Shown one piece after another: positions 1-12,320 of a stretch of 64,000 nt of DNA. Both the position numbers and the translations under genes were made by a program. This DNA is from Hymenoscyphus infarciens. Taxonomy: Eukaryota; Ascomycota; Leotiomycetes; Helotiales; Helotiaceae. Numbering within the stretch: position 1 is the first letter of the stretch; each line of letters starts with the position of its first letter. The stretch spans positions 1 through 64,000 of the forward strand of contig LLCB01000155.1 in assembly GCA_001414345.1 (NCBI GenBank). The letters run 5' to 3'. The notes under the pieces were generated by a model, which worked only from the letters and a program-made list of their open reading frames with translations, was not told where the DNA came from and made no database searches.

Positions 1-1150
1 ATATATAAACGTTTAGCTAGTATATATATTTGCTTATATATTCTTTAAATATATATATAAGAATATATATTACTAAAAGTAAATAATATTCTCTTTTAAT
101 CTCTTAACCTTTAACTTTTATATATATATATATCTTTTCTTCTTATACTACTATTAAACCTTCGTCTAGAGTTAACGAAATATATACTAAAATATATACG
201 AGCTAAATAATATAGAATATATTCAAGATTAAACTTATAATATAAAAAGATATATACGAGCACCTTTTAACTCTATACTTGTATATAAATCTTATATATC
301 TATAATAAGTTATATATATACTAAATAGGTTCTAAGATAATTTAGTTTTATATTTTATATTTTATATTTTATGTTTTATGTTTCTATATTAGTTAACTCT
401 CTACTAATATCCTCTATACTTACTAATCTTACTAATTTTCTAGAGATAAGTAAGAAGTGAAAGTTTTCTAATTCTCTTTCTTTTTACTAGTTTCTCTACT
501 TTTTTAGAATAATTAACTTTCTTCTAGATACTTAAGATTACTAGGAAATTCAAGGTTTTCTTATAGTAATAAAAGAAATTCGAGTATTCTAAAAAAGTAG
601 AATAATTAAGTTCCTTTATAGTCAAATAAGATAAGGAAAAGTTCAGGTTTATCGTGTTAAAGACGTAGAAATCTTTTCCCTCTCTATTTCTAGTTTTCGA
701 AGGTAGAGATAGTTAGCTGGTATTTTTACAGATATATCTAGTTAGAATAACCTTGGCGGAGAATAAAGAATCGACGGTAAAAAGTCCTCGTATAAACCAT
801 GATTTTTTTTAGAAACTTTCTTTTCACTCGAAACTATATAAAAATATAAGATCTTAGTTCAAATTTCGCTTCTACGTTACGATATACTAGGTGTGTCGAA
901 CTCTTTTCTCTGAGTCTAGAAATTGAAGATATCTTACAAGGTTCGTATTAGCTTATAACAAGTCCCTTATAACTCGAAATTAGATGAAGGTTAATCTAAA
1001 AGTCAGAAATAATAATAAGTTTTTTTATAATATAATCAACGGCACCCTAGACTGGGTTTCGTCGTAAATCTCTAATAGAATTCCTAATAGCATAGTTCTC
1101 GAAGTACACGATCATTCTTCAAACAATAGTCATATAAAGAATTAGAAAAA
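1..1150. repeat. AT-rich, RIP-like degraded block
   Basis: The stretch is dominated by A and T, with dense TA steps and stops in all frames, and no reading frame of useful length. This composition is what RIP (C-to-T change, mostly at CpA, in duplicated DNA) leaves in ascomycete transposons. I could not identify the underlying element. Composition becomes normal near 1,150. Confidence 0.75.
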
Positions 1151-1610
1151 AAACATATAGAGAAAATTAAGTAAGGATCTCCTCCACCCCACCAACCCCA
1201 CTTCTCAAACATTTCAGACAATCATCAAGGACAGCGATGACTATTAATTAGTTTACAGAGCCTGACATCAAAAGTAAAAACCCAGCTTCTCTACAACTTT
1301 GTAGTAAGTGACGTGGTGTAAGTGGATCGATAATTGCTCTCCGTCACCTGATTTACGGGGAAATCATTCGATGAAGAACTTGGAATTCAAGCCTCTACCT
1401 CTTCTAATCGTCTTTACGTAACACAATTCCTTATCCTCGCCTATTTCGTAAAACTAAGATAGAAGAGTTCTAGTCTTACAGTTCAACTTGAAAGTTCCTA
1501 ATAGCGTGCCAAGACACGCCCCACATTGACCAAGCAAGCCCTACCTCCACACAGCTTTGAAAAAATAATCTATTGCAAAATAATCACTTTCGAAACATAT
1601 CAACTAGAAA
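1151..1610. other. Spacer before tRNA-Ser, no gene seen
   Basis: About 460 bases of ordinary composition between the first AT-rich block and the tRNA gene. No open frame, repeat or RNA structure stood out on reading both strands. Confidence 0.5.
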
Positions 1611-1708
1611 GGCCAGATGGCGGAGTGGTTAACGCGACAGCCTAGAATGTTCCTCGAACATGACAGCTGTTCTCTTCGGAGGCGCAAGTTCGAATCTTGT
1701 TCTGGTCG
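1611..1708 (+). tRNA. tRNA-Ser(AGA) with a 17-nt intron
   Basis: The acceptor stem pairs GGCCAGA (1611-1617) with TCTGGTC (1701-1707, one G-U pair), followed by discriminator G at 1708. The anticodon stem is ACAGC (1637-1641) with GCTGT (1666-1670). The loop gives anticodon AGA at 1644-1646 with T33 before and A37 after. An intron of 17 nt (1648-1664) sits at the canonical 37/38 position. A class II variable arm (about 1671-1683) and a T arm with loop TTCGAAT follow. The long variable arm agrees with serine. It sits in a small island of normal composition between two AT-rich blocks. Confidence 0.93.
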
Positions 1709-1710
1709 GG

Positions 1711-1721
1711 TTTCTTTTTTT
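1711..1721 (+). terminator. RNA polymerase III T-run terminator
   Basis: A run of thymines with one C interruption starts two bases after the discriminator base of the tRNA-Ser gene, as expected for Pol III termination. Confidence 0.8.
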
Positions 1722-1734
1722 CCTATTTAGCTAG

Positions 1735-3360
1735 TCTAATAATATAAGATATATATAGCTGCTATATTGGGTTTTTGTTAAAAAATTTTCCTCAAATTTT
1801 CTACTAGTTTTGAATAGAATTACGAACTTGGTATATATTCACGCTAGAATTTGTTCTAGTAGGCTTTTCTTTAGCTTCTTTTACTCTCTAATAATAAAAG
1901 AAGAATAGACTTTCTATATATATTTCTTATTATATTTTTCTATTAATCTTCAATTACTTATTCTTATATAAAATACACTTTATAGCTATTCTAAGAGCTT
2001 ATTTAGCTTATACTAGAATAATTATAAATAATCTATTAAATATATAAAAATCTTTTAAATAAAGTATAGTATATAAAATCTAATTATTTAGATAATATAT
2101 TTAGTAATTGTTTAGCTTATATATCTAATATCTTAGAGCTAGTATTTTATCTTAGAATAGTAGTAATATATACTAGTATAAGTAGATAAGAAAAGATATA
2201 CTAGTTTTAATCTTTCCTTAGTAAAGATAATCTTTTATTTAAATATTAAAGTATTTTACTAAATAATCTAGCTTAAAAGTATACTAGCTAAATAGGCTCT
2301 AATGAAAATACTATTTATACTCTTTAGATAATAGAAAGATATAAATTTAGTCTATCTTTTAAGAACTTAATATAGTATACTAGCGTTCTTAATTACACTT
2401 ACTAAGCGATTTAAGTATTCTAGGAAGTATATCTTTATAAGAACGTTCTATTACTATAACTATTATTATATAAATATCTCTTTTAACTTATTACTTTTAA
2501 TTTATAATTAGTTTCTAATAGCTATATATAAGTATATAAATAACTCTAAATAGAGCTAGAGTTAGCTTTAGAATATAAGTACGTAGAATAATAAATAAGA
2601 GAATTCTAAGAAAATATCTAAACTTAAGTTATAATTTTAGAGAGAAAAGTAACTAGAAAATAGTCGACGAAATTTAGTTCTATATATTAGTAGACTTATT
2701 CTTATATTATATAAGTCTTAAGATTATATAAAGAAGCTATTATCTACTATAGTATAGTTATTAAGTTAGTTATATTTAGATTAGAATATTAATAGACTAA
2801 TAAAAAGATTATTATCTATCTTCTTTTCTAAAATTCTTTTATAATAGATTAAAATAATATAAAAAGTATTTAAGCTTAAATTAAGTGAGATTTTATCTTT
2901 AATTTTAGAGATAAGTCTTCTTTTATAATAAATATTCTATATTTATAATTATAACTCTATCTAAGCTAGTCTCTATTTCGTTATTAACTTATTACTTTTA
3001 TCTTAGTTCTTAGACTCTATTATAATAATCTAAATTATATACTACTATTAAAGAGATATATAAGAGTATATAAAACAGAATAATATATATAATTATTAGA
3101 CTTAATACTAAGAAAAAGAATAAATTAGCTTTTCTAAAACAGAGAGAGTTAGAGTCTCTATATATAGAAGTTTAGATAATATAAAAGATTCGTAACTAAA
3201 CTCTTTTTAATATAAATAATAATAATAACTAAAGTCTAACTAATAAGTAACTTTAGTAATTCTAGATAGCTAGCTATTATATCTACGTAGAGAGATTTTA
3301 ATAGTATAGTTAAGTATATTTATTAACTTACCTCTCACTAACTAATCTTTTATTATAGTA
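1735..3360. repeat. AT-rich, RIP-like degraded block
   Basis: About 1.6 kb of extremely AT-rich, stop-filled sequence directly downstream of the tRNA gene, ending sharply where GC-richer sequence starts near 3,360. No intact transposon domain could be read. tRNA-adjacent insertion is common for several retroelement classes, but no terminal repeats were found here to support a specific class. Confidence 0.7.
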
Positions 3361-3546
3361 GGCCTTTTCTAGGTAGTGTGGTGTGATTGGTAGGCTGGGG
3401 TGGGGCAGGTGGCACCGGAGTGGCATAAGAAGAGTAAGTCATAATACGACTAATCGCAACCATATCACGGGTTAGCCAACCCCCGAAAGAACTCGACGAT
3501 AGCCATATTCAATCTTGGGCTTTACTGCCATCTTCCTTCTACACTA

Positions 3547-5308
3547 ATGGCTGCCATAAAACTGAAAACAGTTCTCATCACAGGTTGCTCTAGCGGTGGC
3601 ATCGGTTCAGCGATTGCGCAAGAGATCGCGAGTCGAGGTCACCATGTCTTCGCGACAGCACGAGATACCTCGAAAATACCAACTGAGCTCTCGTCTCTAT
3701 GCAACGTAACAGTTCTACAACTTGATATTGTTTCCGAGTCTTCCATTGTCGAATCGGTGAAGGCGGTGGCAGCTAGGTCTGCACAACGAATAAAAGCTAC
3801 GAATATATTCAGAATATTCACGATTTTCCACGGATAAAATACCCTTCGAATTATTCAAGAATAAGGAGCGTTTAGGGTGTAACTAGCAGTCGTTTATTCA
3901 TGAATATTCTGTATTCTCTACCCTTTTGGTATAGTTTCCTACTTATCTAAATATATATGAAAATCCCTTGAAATTATCCGCTTTAGTCGCTTTCGTTATC
4001 TCGATTAGGCTACTCCAAGGCGTTTCTAGGCTAAAAAGTAGATAAACTATTAAATAAGGTGAAAAGAGTAGAGCCTTTCGAAACCTTAGTTTAAAGGTCA
4101 CGTGTATAAAGTTTTAGAAAGTAGGGTATTATGTGATACCCTTTGACATAATACTCTATTTCATATGATATAAGTAATAAAGAGTAAGGACGATAGTAAT
4201 ATATTAATAAAAATTAAAAGTAAGTGAATTTATAGTTTAGTTGTATTTAAATATATATATAAAAAGGGAGTAAAATTCAACTTATACGAACCCTCTATAC
4301 TAAGACCTAGGGGGCGGATATTAAGCTTAATGAATAGAAACTATTCGTAATATATTTATTTAAGCTCTTATTGCTCGAATAATCGCTCGAATAGTATATA
4401 TTTATTTAATATTTATGATGAATAATTAATATTTTATTCATCTATTCGTTGTGCAGACCTAGTGGCAGCAGCCACCGAGGGGCTGGGCTTTAGAGGTCTC
4501 GATGTTTTAGTCAACAATGCTGGTGCTGGTAAGTCGCACTATCGGAGGACTTCTTACTGCTCTATGATTTCTGCCCTTTTTATTGATCGGCTTATGAATA
4601 TGGCCCAAATTGACTATGAAACAGGCTACACGATGCCACTTCTCGATCAGGACATTGAGAGAGCAAAGGCGCTTTACGATACCAACGTTTGGGGCCTATT
4701 ACGAATGGTTCAGTCGTTTTGCGAGCTTCTGGTAGCGAAACGAGGCCGTGTGGTCATTATTAGTAGTGTAGGTGCTTGTGTTAACACGCCGTGGATCGGT
4801 ATGTATATTGTTTTTCTATCAATCTTGCTTATTCACTGACATTTGTTGTTGTTCTCTAGGCGCATATTGCTCTTCGAAAGCTGCCCTGACAAATATCTCA
4901 GAAACTATGCGTCTTGAACTTGCCCCACTAGGGGTCAGCGTTTTGACAGTCATGACAGGAATCGTGCAAACACACTTCGCGCAAAATGTAGGCACTCTTG
5001 ACCTTCCATCCAATTCTCAGTACCTGGCCATCAGGGGTATTATCAATCACCCACCGACAATTGAATCCTCGTCAGGGGCTTCTACTATTGAGGAGCTCGC
5101 CAAATCTCTCATGAACGACATCGTCGTGAATCAGAGTGGTGGTATGGTGTGGAAGGGATACAAAGCTGGGAGCGTGTGGCTTCTATCAAAGTTAATGTCA
5201 TCATTCATTCTCGTAAGAGCACTTCTCAACCCCTATATATTTACTTTTTATCATCCGTGTTTGATTCCAGGAGCAAAATCCTCGGTTGCTGACTATTCAC
5301 TTCGATAG
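3547..5308 (+). pseudogene. Short-chain dehydrogenase/reductase gene split by a transposon
   Basis: An SDR of the 1-acyl-DHAP reductase (Ayr1)-like type, which reduces ketones with NADPH. The coding parts are 3547-3773, 4470-4528, 4625-4798 and 4860-5308; introns 4529-4624 and 4799-4859 are GT-AG. Visible motifs are the cofactor loop TGCSSGGIG near residue 15, NNAG after the break, the catalytic-serine region IISSVGA, and the active-site YCSSK. A 688-bp inverted-repeat element interrupts the first exon after codon 75. Leaving out the element and one 8-bp duplication gives one continuous frame of about 302 residues. All other parts look intact, so the insertion appears recent. As it stands the first frame stops at 3835-3837, after 96 codons. 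The family is clear; the substrate is not known. Confidence 0.85.
3774..4461. mobile_element. 688-bp hAT-like non-autonomous element (MITE) with 8-bp TSD
   Basis: Perfect 19-bp terminal inverted repeats: TAGGTCTGCACAACGAATA at 3774-3792 and its exact complement at 4443-4461. The element is flanked by the direct duplication GTGGCAGC at 3766-3773 and 4462-4469. An 8-bp duplication is the hallmark of the hAT superfamily, and the TA-purine start of the repeat is compatible with it. The interior is AT-rich and encodes no transposase, so it would need one in trans. It sits inside an SDR exon. Confidence 0.9.
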
Positions 5309-6538
5309 GACCGACTTATAAGTCAAGGCCGCGGCCGGGATGAGTTGTCAAGAATTTTGGAGAAGTAAGCTATCAGATTTTGGAATACGAATTTGCCCTC
5401 ACGTAAATTGGGTCCAGATCCTCTAGAGAATCGCATACACACCTTGTACATGACATCCTCCATAATACCACCTGCAATTCCGTTCACTTTTAGATCTTTT
5501 TTCCCTCTCCTCGAGAGCACCCTGAACGAGGCTAAAAATGAAAATTGAAAGATCTTGGAGATGCGGGGTCATTGAGCCTCTCATTTGAGACAAGCGAGTT
5601 TTTCGAATACTTATTCTCTATTATTCCTGTTGGTTTACTTTAATTGCCCTCATCTGTCTTTTTGAATGCCAGAAAGGTATTTCCTTAAGTGTTGGATATA
5701 ATTATTAGCAGGAACTAGTTTCCCCTGTTTACTTATACTACGAAACTATTATTCCTGTTCGTTACTTTAAATGTTCCAGAAAAGATTTACTTTTGGAAAC
5801 ACAGTTGGTAATCTGGGTCTTGGAAAGTCTTAAAGACCAATGGAGCGGGCAATCTACGTGAAATAACCATGTGTCTATCCTCCAGGAAGCAAACTAGCAA
5901 CGGGATATACATAAAGGACAGGCTTGGGAAGTTGTTGATGCTATGACCTTTCGTCGCAAAAAGGCTGCACTTGATCTATGCAAGCAGCCCTAATGGATCA
6001 GAGACACACGGTTCAAGCCTTAGGACTTTCAGTCAATTTTCTCAATGCTCAAGTGAAGGGGTTCTGTCAGTCGCTTGGCCCTCATTCACTAGCCATTTTC
6101 AAAAAGAACAATGGTAATGTTAACCCAAAAGAAAGCCTCAAGCATAACAAAAGTCTGAACAGCATTCACGAAGGGTTGGTCTCTTAGAAACTGACCCGTT
6201 GTGAATTAAACTTTGCAACAATGGCTAGCCAGGCTGATACTAATATTAGGCAGGCATGTAGATAAATATACCTAGAGGTTCCCTAGACCTTTCTCAAAAA
6301 TTTCTACCCACTACACCAACACCAAAACATATCTGAGCACTTCTCAATTCTTGTTCCCCATCAACGACTCTTGTATGAAAGCCATTACAGATCAGCTGCT
6401 TGTCTTATTTACACCACCTTTCTTACAACCTCGCTCGTCTCCTCAATCTAACACACCTAAGCGAGTTTCACGAGGCATTCCTTTTTTTTTCACCAAACAA
6501 ACAACAATTCCATCTCCTCTCCTTCAACTACGAGCAAA
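5309..6538. other. Intergenic, no gene recognised
   Basis: About 1.2 kb after the SDR gene. Short open frames (for example 5978-6187) have no recognisable motif, and neighbouring frames are interrupted. The part from about 6300 to 6530 is pyrimidine-rich and probably holds the promoter and leader of the F-box-like gene. Confidence 0.4.
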
Positions 6539-7307
6539 ATGTGTCCAGTCCAACCTTTGCCAAACACCTTACCACTCTGGGCCAGAAAGCACAAAACCGG
6601 ACTACCAATCTCCATCGACTTCTTCAGCAAACTCCCCACGGAGCTCCTCCTCAAAATCTTCCACTACCTCAACCCAATATTCGCAACCTGCCTTGGCCTA
6701 GCCTGCACAAGAATCTACGAAGTCTACCGCAAACTCCACACATTCGGAGTAGACCTCGAAATCCCTGTGGATTGCAACCAGTTCTTCAACCCCTGCGGCC
6801 ACATCTGGAAAAGTGAAGCCCAACCCCCCTTCTATCCAGGTAGGTACTAGGGACACCATTCTCCCACCTTCATCCTCTTGAAATACTCCTGAGTTACTCC
6901 AGAATTAATCCCAAGTCATTTTGAACTCTACCACTATCCTGTACCGAATCCCGACACATTCTTTGATAGGCAAAATACTGACCCTCCATCTTCTAGGGTT
7001 TGCTTTCAGAAAAGACATGGATGATCGCCATTATTGCTTTGGTTGGGGGCATAACTATGTGTTGTATGAGTTTTTGGAGGAGTGGATGGGAAAAGCGGGT
7101 TACAAGTACGTTGTTGAACATGAGACGAAAGTTGTTCAGAATGAGCATGGAAAGCGGGCTCGGATTGAGATTACCAACCCCGGTGTTTTTGTCAGAAAAG
7201 TTAAGAAAAGTGGAAAGAGTAAAAAGGAAAATGGTCCGGTGGCACTTAGAAGATCCGAACGGTTGAAGAAGAATTTTGGTGAACCAAAGTCTTCGGTCAC
7301 TCTTTAA
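6539..7307 (+). CDS. Small F-box-like protein
   Basis: Two exons, 6539-6839 and 6997-7307, joined across a GT-AG intron (6840-6996), give about 203 residues. Residues 28-65 read as an F-box: FFSKLPTELLLKIFHYLNP followed by a cysteine/leucine-rich helix. F-boxes bind Skp1 in SCF ubiquitin ligases and recruit substrates. The C-terminal part has no known repeat domain and ends in a lysine/arginine-rich tail (about residues 165-200). The second of two possible AGs, at 7009, would shift the frame, so 6996 was chosen. It resembles the many short lineage-specific F-box genes in such fungi. The target is unknown. Confidence 0.7.
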
Positions 7308-7919
7308 CGAAATTTTAGGGGAGTTTGGTTTTGGAATTTCGGGGAAATTGCATTTTGAGACTGCGTGAGGCTCGGGGAAATGCACTATTATCAAGAAAGG
7401 ATCTGGAGGGATAAATTTAGCAATTTTACATCCTAAGGGGTGGTAGGTAGACCTGAATATACAGTCTAATCATATCATGTGCTCTCATTATTTCTGTGAA
7501 AGATATTTGTAAATAGTGCCAGACCAATCGCATACGACCATAGACTAAGGAGAATTAGGTTAAGTCCACACTCTACATTTACACAAGCCTCAAATAACTT
7601 CTGTTTTTGTAGAAAGGGAGAGAGGTCTTTTGGTTTTCAGGCTAGGTAGGTCCTGGAAAGGCAGCTTTGGCGGTTAGAGCGCGGGAGAAAGTCCTCGAAG
7701 CTGTAGCGCCTCCTGTGTGTGTTCAGATTCTTAGATTTGTAGCGTCCAACTCTGAAGGAAAATCAGCTTGGGGAGGTCCTTCAGCGCTTGGAGTTCTGGT
7801 TACTTCGTTACAAAAACTCTACAACGAGGCTCTAGAGGTGTCGAAAGAATGCCCGAGGGCTCGAGAATGAGCGCCGCGGGAGCCTGAGAATGCCTTTCGA
7901 TATATTCGAGGAGATCTCA
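7308..7919. other. Intergenic with an unrecognised GC-normal fragment
   Basis: A 67-codon open frame at 7667-7870 with codon-like composition directly abuts the AT-rich block starting near 7,920. It could be the un-mutated edge of a larger, decayed gene or transposon. No motif is recognised, and no gene is called. Confidence 0.3.
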
Positions 7920-9000
7920 ATAGTTGATTCTCTATTTTAGCGTTACTATAGTCGTGAGACTATTTTTTCTTTCTTTCTTTAGAAGGATATAAGAAAGTAG
8001 AAAGCTAGTTATATAATTTTATATAATAACATAGTCTACAACGTTAGATAGCGATTTTATCTTAGTATACTTAGCGCTAAAGTTATACTATATAATAGAA
8101 AGTATAATTAGAATATCTAGTATAAAACTATTCTACTAGTATTTAAAAGTTTTTATAATATAATAGAGAAGACTACTAGTTATATAATAAGTAAAGTATA
8201 TTTACTAAATATAGTAAAGTATACTTTAATAGCTATACTATAGTTAGACTACTCTAGTATCTTTAATATACTAGAAGTAAATAAATATTATATATATTCC
8301 TATCTATATTACTTATATACTCTAAGCTTTTTACTAACTAAACCTTTACTTAATTATATAATTTATTACTTACTATTTTACTCTATTATAGTTTTATATA
8401 ACTAGATAGTCTATAAAGAGATAAAAGAAGAGTTATTATAAGAAAAGAGATAGTATATAGTAGAGTTTTTATTTTCTAAATTTAAGCTTCTAAGAGTATT
8501 TTCTACTCTTAAAAATATATAATAGTTATAAGCTCGGTCTAGCAACTATAATACTTATATTATCTTCTATTTATATATTTAATATATTACTATATATTTA
8601 AGAAAAACATATCTTTACTATTAGTTAGCTAGTAAATTATATAGAAGTCTGGATTAGTAGTACTAAGAAAACTCTAATCAAAGCTAGTCTATTTAACGTC
8701 TTTAGCTAATCTATCTAAATTATTACTCTAATTACTCTAGATAGATTCTACTATCGATCTTCTCTATACTCGAGTATAACTCTATATAACGTAGAAGTCA
8801 AAGTATAATACTTAGTTTATATATACTATTATACTATTATACTATTATACTCTTCTTTCTCTTAGATAATTATAATAAATTACTTTATAGATCTAGAGAA
8901 GGCTATATAAAGTCCTAGTTTTATTAGAGTCTTTAGCTAATAGAAGCTTCTTTATTATTTTATTTTTTTAACTTTAAAACTTCTTATTAGCTCGGCGTTT
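7920..9000. repeat. AT-rich, RIP-like degraded block
   Basis: About 1.1 kb of TA-rich, stop-saturated sequence with sharp edges against normal sequence on both sides. It includes a simple triplicated TATTATACTAT-like stretch around 8823-8851. No transposon domain is readable. Confidence 0.7.
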
Positions 9001-9365
9001 TGATATTGCATAGGACTGGCAAAGTGGGTTATTGTATTTACTTAAGACAGACAGAGGGAGAGAGAGAGAGTAATTAGAGCTCTCCGTGCAGTTTGACAGC
9101 CTCTTGAACCCTGCCCAATGCAGGACGACGTGTCGCGGAACCAACCAAGATAGCGACAGAGCGCAAATATTTGTTTACGAAATCGCGATTCGAGGTGTTC
9201 AGCAGCACAGAAGCGGCATGTTCTGGTTCCCTTGCATTCATGATCCTGGATTCGAGAACCCATTCTTCTATCCTATCAAAAAAAATCAAAAGCTAACATG
9301 CAAAAGAAGAAAAGAAGAAGACAAGAAATCTAAACTGCCAAAACCAATTTCGGTACCTACACCCT
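9001..9365. other. Downstream region of the dioxygenase gene, no gene seen
   Basis: A GA-rich simple stretch at about 9050-9070, then sequence that would be the 3' untranslated region of the minus-strand dioxygenase. Open frames here are short and on both strands, with no motif. Confidence 0.4.
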
Positions 9366-10869
9366 CTACTTAACCTCAACATTCCTCTCCTTACAATACT
9401 TCTCCACCTCCTTCCTCAACGTCTCACTCTGCAAAAGCGTGGCATCCATAACATCCTCCACCTCTCTGCCCAATTTCTTCCCACTCCCCTCCCAAACCTC
9501 AACCATACCCTCCAACACAGCTTGCAACTGGTTGGGCAACCACGTAACAATTGGACTTCCACCCGTCGCGACAGGATGACTAGTTTTCTTCAAGATATAT
9601 TCACGTGTGAAACACCAATGACGCCATCTGAAATCGCGGACTTGATTCATGGCGAGAAGGTAGAGGGTGGTGGAGGAGGGTTCTTGGAGGGCATATGATT
9701 TCAGGGAGACGGAGAGAGAGCGGTTTTTTACATATTCGAGGAATTCACGGTGGTTTCCGGGGCGGTAGGAGCGGAAGTCTTGGAGGATTGAGGTTAGGGG
9801 GGTGTCGGGCATGGTGATTTGGAGGAGGTTGTCGCAGAGTGGGATCTGGGAGGTGTTAGTAAATCTTTCTTGAATTGAGCTATGGAGGGAGAAAGCTTAC
9901 CATGCTATCATTTGCACCAGACTCGCCACGGAAAGATAATGGTTCCTCGGAAACACCTTCGTAGATGACACCATGAGGGAACATGGATTGACTCGTGATT
10001 CCGAAAATGAATGTTCGGAAGGAAGTGTAATCTCCTGGCTTACTCTTTCCCCACATAGTCTCCATGACCTTGTTTACCTTGGTCATGCTTGAGACGACTT
10101 TTTGCAGGCCGGTGTTGAATGCTTCGCGGTCATTGTTGGAGCAAGCATCTAACGCTGAGACGACACCATCAACTAGAGGTCCGGAGTTTTGAACCATGTC
10201 AACATGGACGAGAACAAAACCTGCTTCGGAGGACTTTGGATCAAGTCCGTGTTCGAATGCACGGATGAGACGAAGGTTATCGTAGTCGAGGCCTTTCTTG
10301 GGGTCCTCGAGTCGGTAGTTGAAGAGTGCATATGACCCAGCATACTCCATGAATGGTTTGAAGCCAGCTCTGATGTATTGTCAGTGTCTGAAGAGATAGG
10401 ACAGTGAGGATAGGAATTACAGTTCAGCACATCTTGAGATTGGTAGCGAGATTATAGATGGAAGTGTTTGACGACCGAGACCATATGCTTCTCCTTTCAT
10501 GAAACGTTCATGACATGGCTCAAGCAGATAAGCGGAGGCCAAGAAAGAGTAGTCGCGGTAAAGCGCATTCTGCAGGGGAAGGTTGTCTTGATATTTGTTG
10601 ATAGCAGAGGTGAGATCAGGTAGTTCTGTGAGGACAGTCTCACCAAGTTTTGCTGTGGCGAGTAGGCCGGGTGTACCATCAAGACACTTGATTGGCATAC
10701 GAGAGAGGATAGACTCAAGTACGTCGAACTCAGCAGGAAGCTTGATGATAGGTTCTTGCCGGGGAAGAAAGCCACGAGTAGTTGAGACCATGAAAGCTGG
10801 GATAGTGGTATCCTCAGGTCTGGTGTCCCGAAGGACCTCAAAAGAGGATGAAGGTGCCATAGAACCCAT
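9366..10869 (-). CDS. Indoleamine 2,3-dioxygenase family protein
   Basis: Heme dioxygenase that opens the indole ring of tryptophan to N-formylkynurenine, the first step of the kynurenine/NAD route (Bna2 in yeast). Exons in coding order are 10869-10421, 10369-9901 and 9845-9366, with introns of 51 and 55 nt, both GT-AG. The product is about 465 residues, normal for fungal IDO. Family landmarks are KPFMEYAGSYALFNY at the exon 1/2 join, SFRGESGANDSM just before the second intron, RDFRWRHWCFTREYI holding the likely proximal heme histidine, and the loop ATGGSPIVTWLPNQ. Fungi often have several IDO paralogues with different tryptophan affinity, so this copy need not be the main one. The gene looks intact. 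Confidence 0.93.
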
Positions 10870-12320
10870 TATGAAAAGCTGGAAAAGATATTTTGATAGC
10901 GGGAGTTGTGGTGGTGATGATAGATGGTTTTGTGATGAAAAGAAGACAAAGAATTTTGAGGTTTGTGGGAAAATTTTCTGCTTTTATCGCCATTTCAAAG
11001 TGGCCGGAATAAAATCCGGCCACGAGTTTGATTCCGGCCTCACACGATCCACCTGCTCTTTTGAAAGTTTCCATTGATAAGGCAAACATTTGAATGGCGG
11101 AGCTTTCTCGTTACTTGAGGGGATGGTTTGAGAACGTGCTTGAGCACCTGAAGTATGTTGACACATGGTGAAGTCTTGAGCGCGTTGAGTACACACGAGG
11201 GAAACAAAGACCAAACAGCAAAAACACTTCAAAGTAACTTGGGAAAACGAGTGGAGGGGCTAGATATACGAGAGAAGATTGAGAGGAACAAACCGAGTCT
11301 TTCAAGCAAGATATAATTAAAACAATCTTCTTAACTGAGCAAACTTTTGGTGTTGGTGTTGTGGCATGTCTGTTGCGAAAAGAACGCGGTGATATTCAGC
11401 GACAGCCAAGCATTTACCCCAGACAGGGTTTCCCAAGCCCCGATTACAACCGCTTGAAGGTGATTGGTTGGTTGGCCGGAATACAGCCGGCCTTTAGTCA
11501 GCATTTTGAGTTTCAAAAGATAAGAGCTGAGCTGGCACGTGGCTGGTTGATGCTAATAGAATTATTGGATTGGCTTCAAGCGCCATCTCTTTCTTCTCCA
11601 CCAGTTTACGAAGCGGGTTCCTAAGCCATGTCACGTGTCAAGAAAACGTGACTTGCCTCGAGCGAGCTTCCCCGCTCTTCCGCCGATATCGGTGCGCCGT
11701 AAATTGCTCGTCTTCTTGAACACCATTTTCCGAATTCAAATGCGGAATTCTGTCTGCTATCGATTCCAAGTACGCAAGTAAGGAAGGAAGAGTCTTTCCA
11801 ATAGACACGCCAGTAGCGCGTCGGTTGCAACGGTGCTTCATTCCTCCCCTTGAGAAATAGAACTCAAGGTCACTCCTTCCTTCGTTGACTTGCTTTCAAT
11901 TACAGTTTTCAACCCGTAGGCAAAGTTCCTTGGCCTATTTTTTGTTCGTCGCACTCAACTACCTACCAACCTAAGCACACACAGCTTCTGCGGCAATTCC
12001 ATTTTGGAAAGTGAGATATCCATTGGCCATGTTTTCTTTCTTCTTTACCACTTGCGCTTGAATTTTTACCCTCTGCCGCTTTTCATTCATTCAGCCTCGT
12101 ATGACTCTTTACTTCTAAGCTCTGTCAGTTATTTCTCGTGTTATATTATCTTGTCTTACTTTACCGCAATAGAGTGCTACTTTCGCCCTGGCAAGATCTT
12201 ATCATTGCTTTTCTGCAATTGTGTGGCTTGTCAACCCTCCAATATCAATATCATGCGGAGCGCCACATCTTCGTATTGGAGGAATCGACACCACAGGAGT
12301 GGAAACGTCCCATTTGTGTG
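10870..12320. other. Intergenic region with two GGCCGG hairpins
   Basis: About 1.45 kb between the dioxygenase start and the secreted-protein remnant. It holds a perfect 8-bp-stem hairpin at 11001-11022 (TGGCCGGA / TCCGGCCA, 6-nt loop), a further CCGGCC near 11033, and a second hairpin at 11474-11492 (GGCCGG / CCGGCC). Several open frames overlap on both strands without motifs. The 11,870-12,130 part is pyrimidine-rich, as in fungal promoters. Confidence 0.4.

Noticed and set aside
3776..4462. The 688-bp SDR insertion acting as an intron
   Set aside because: The GT in the left end and the AGs in the right end give only out-of-frame joins, and an 8-bp duplication with inverted ends is explained better by transposition.
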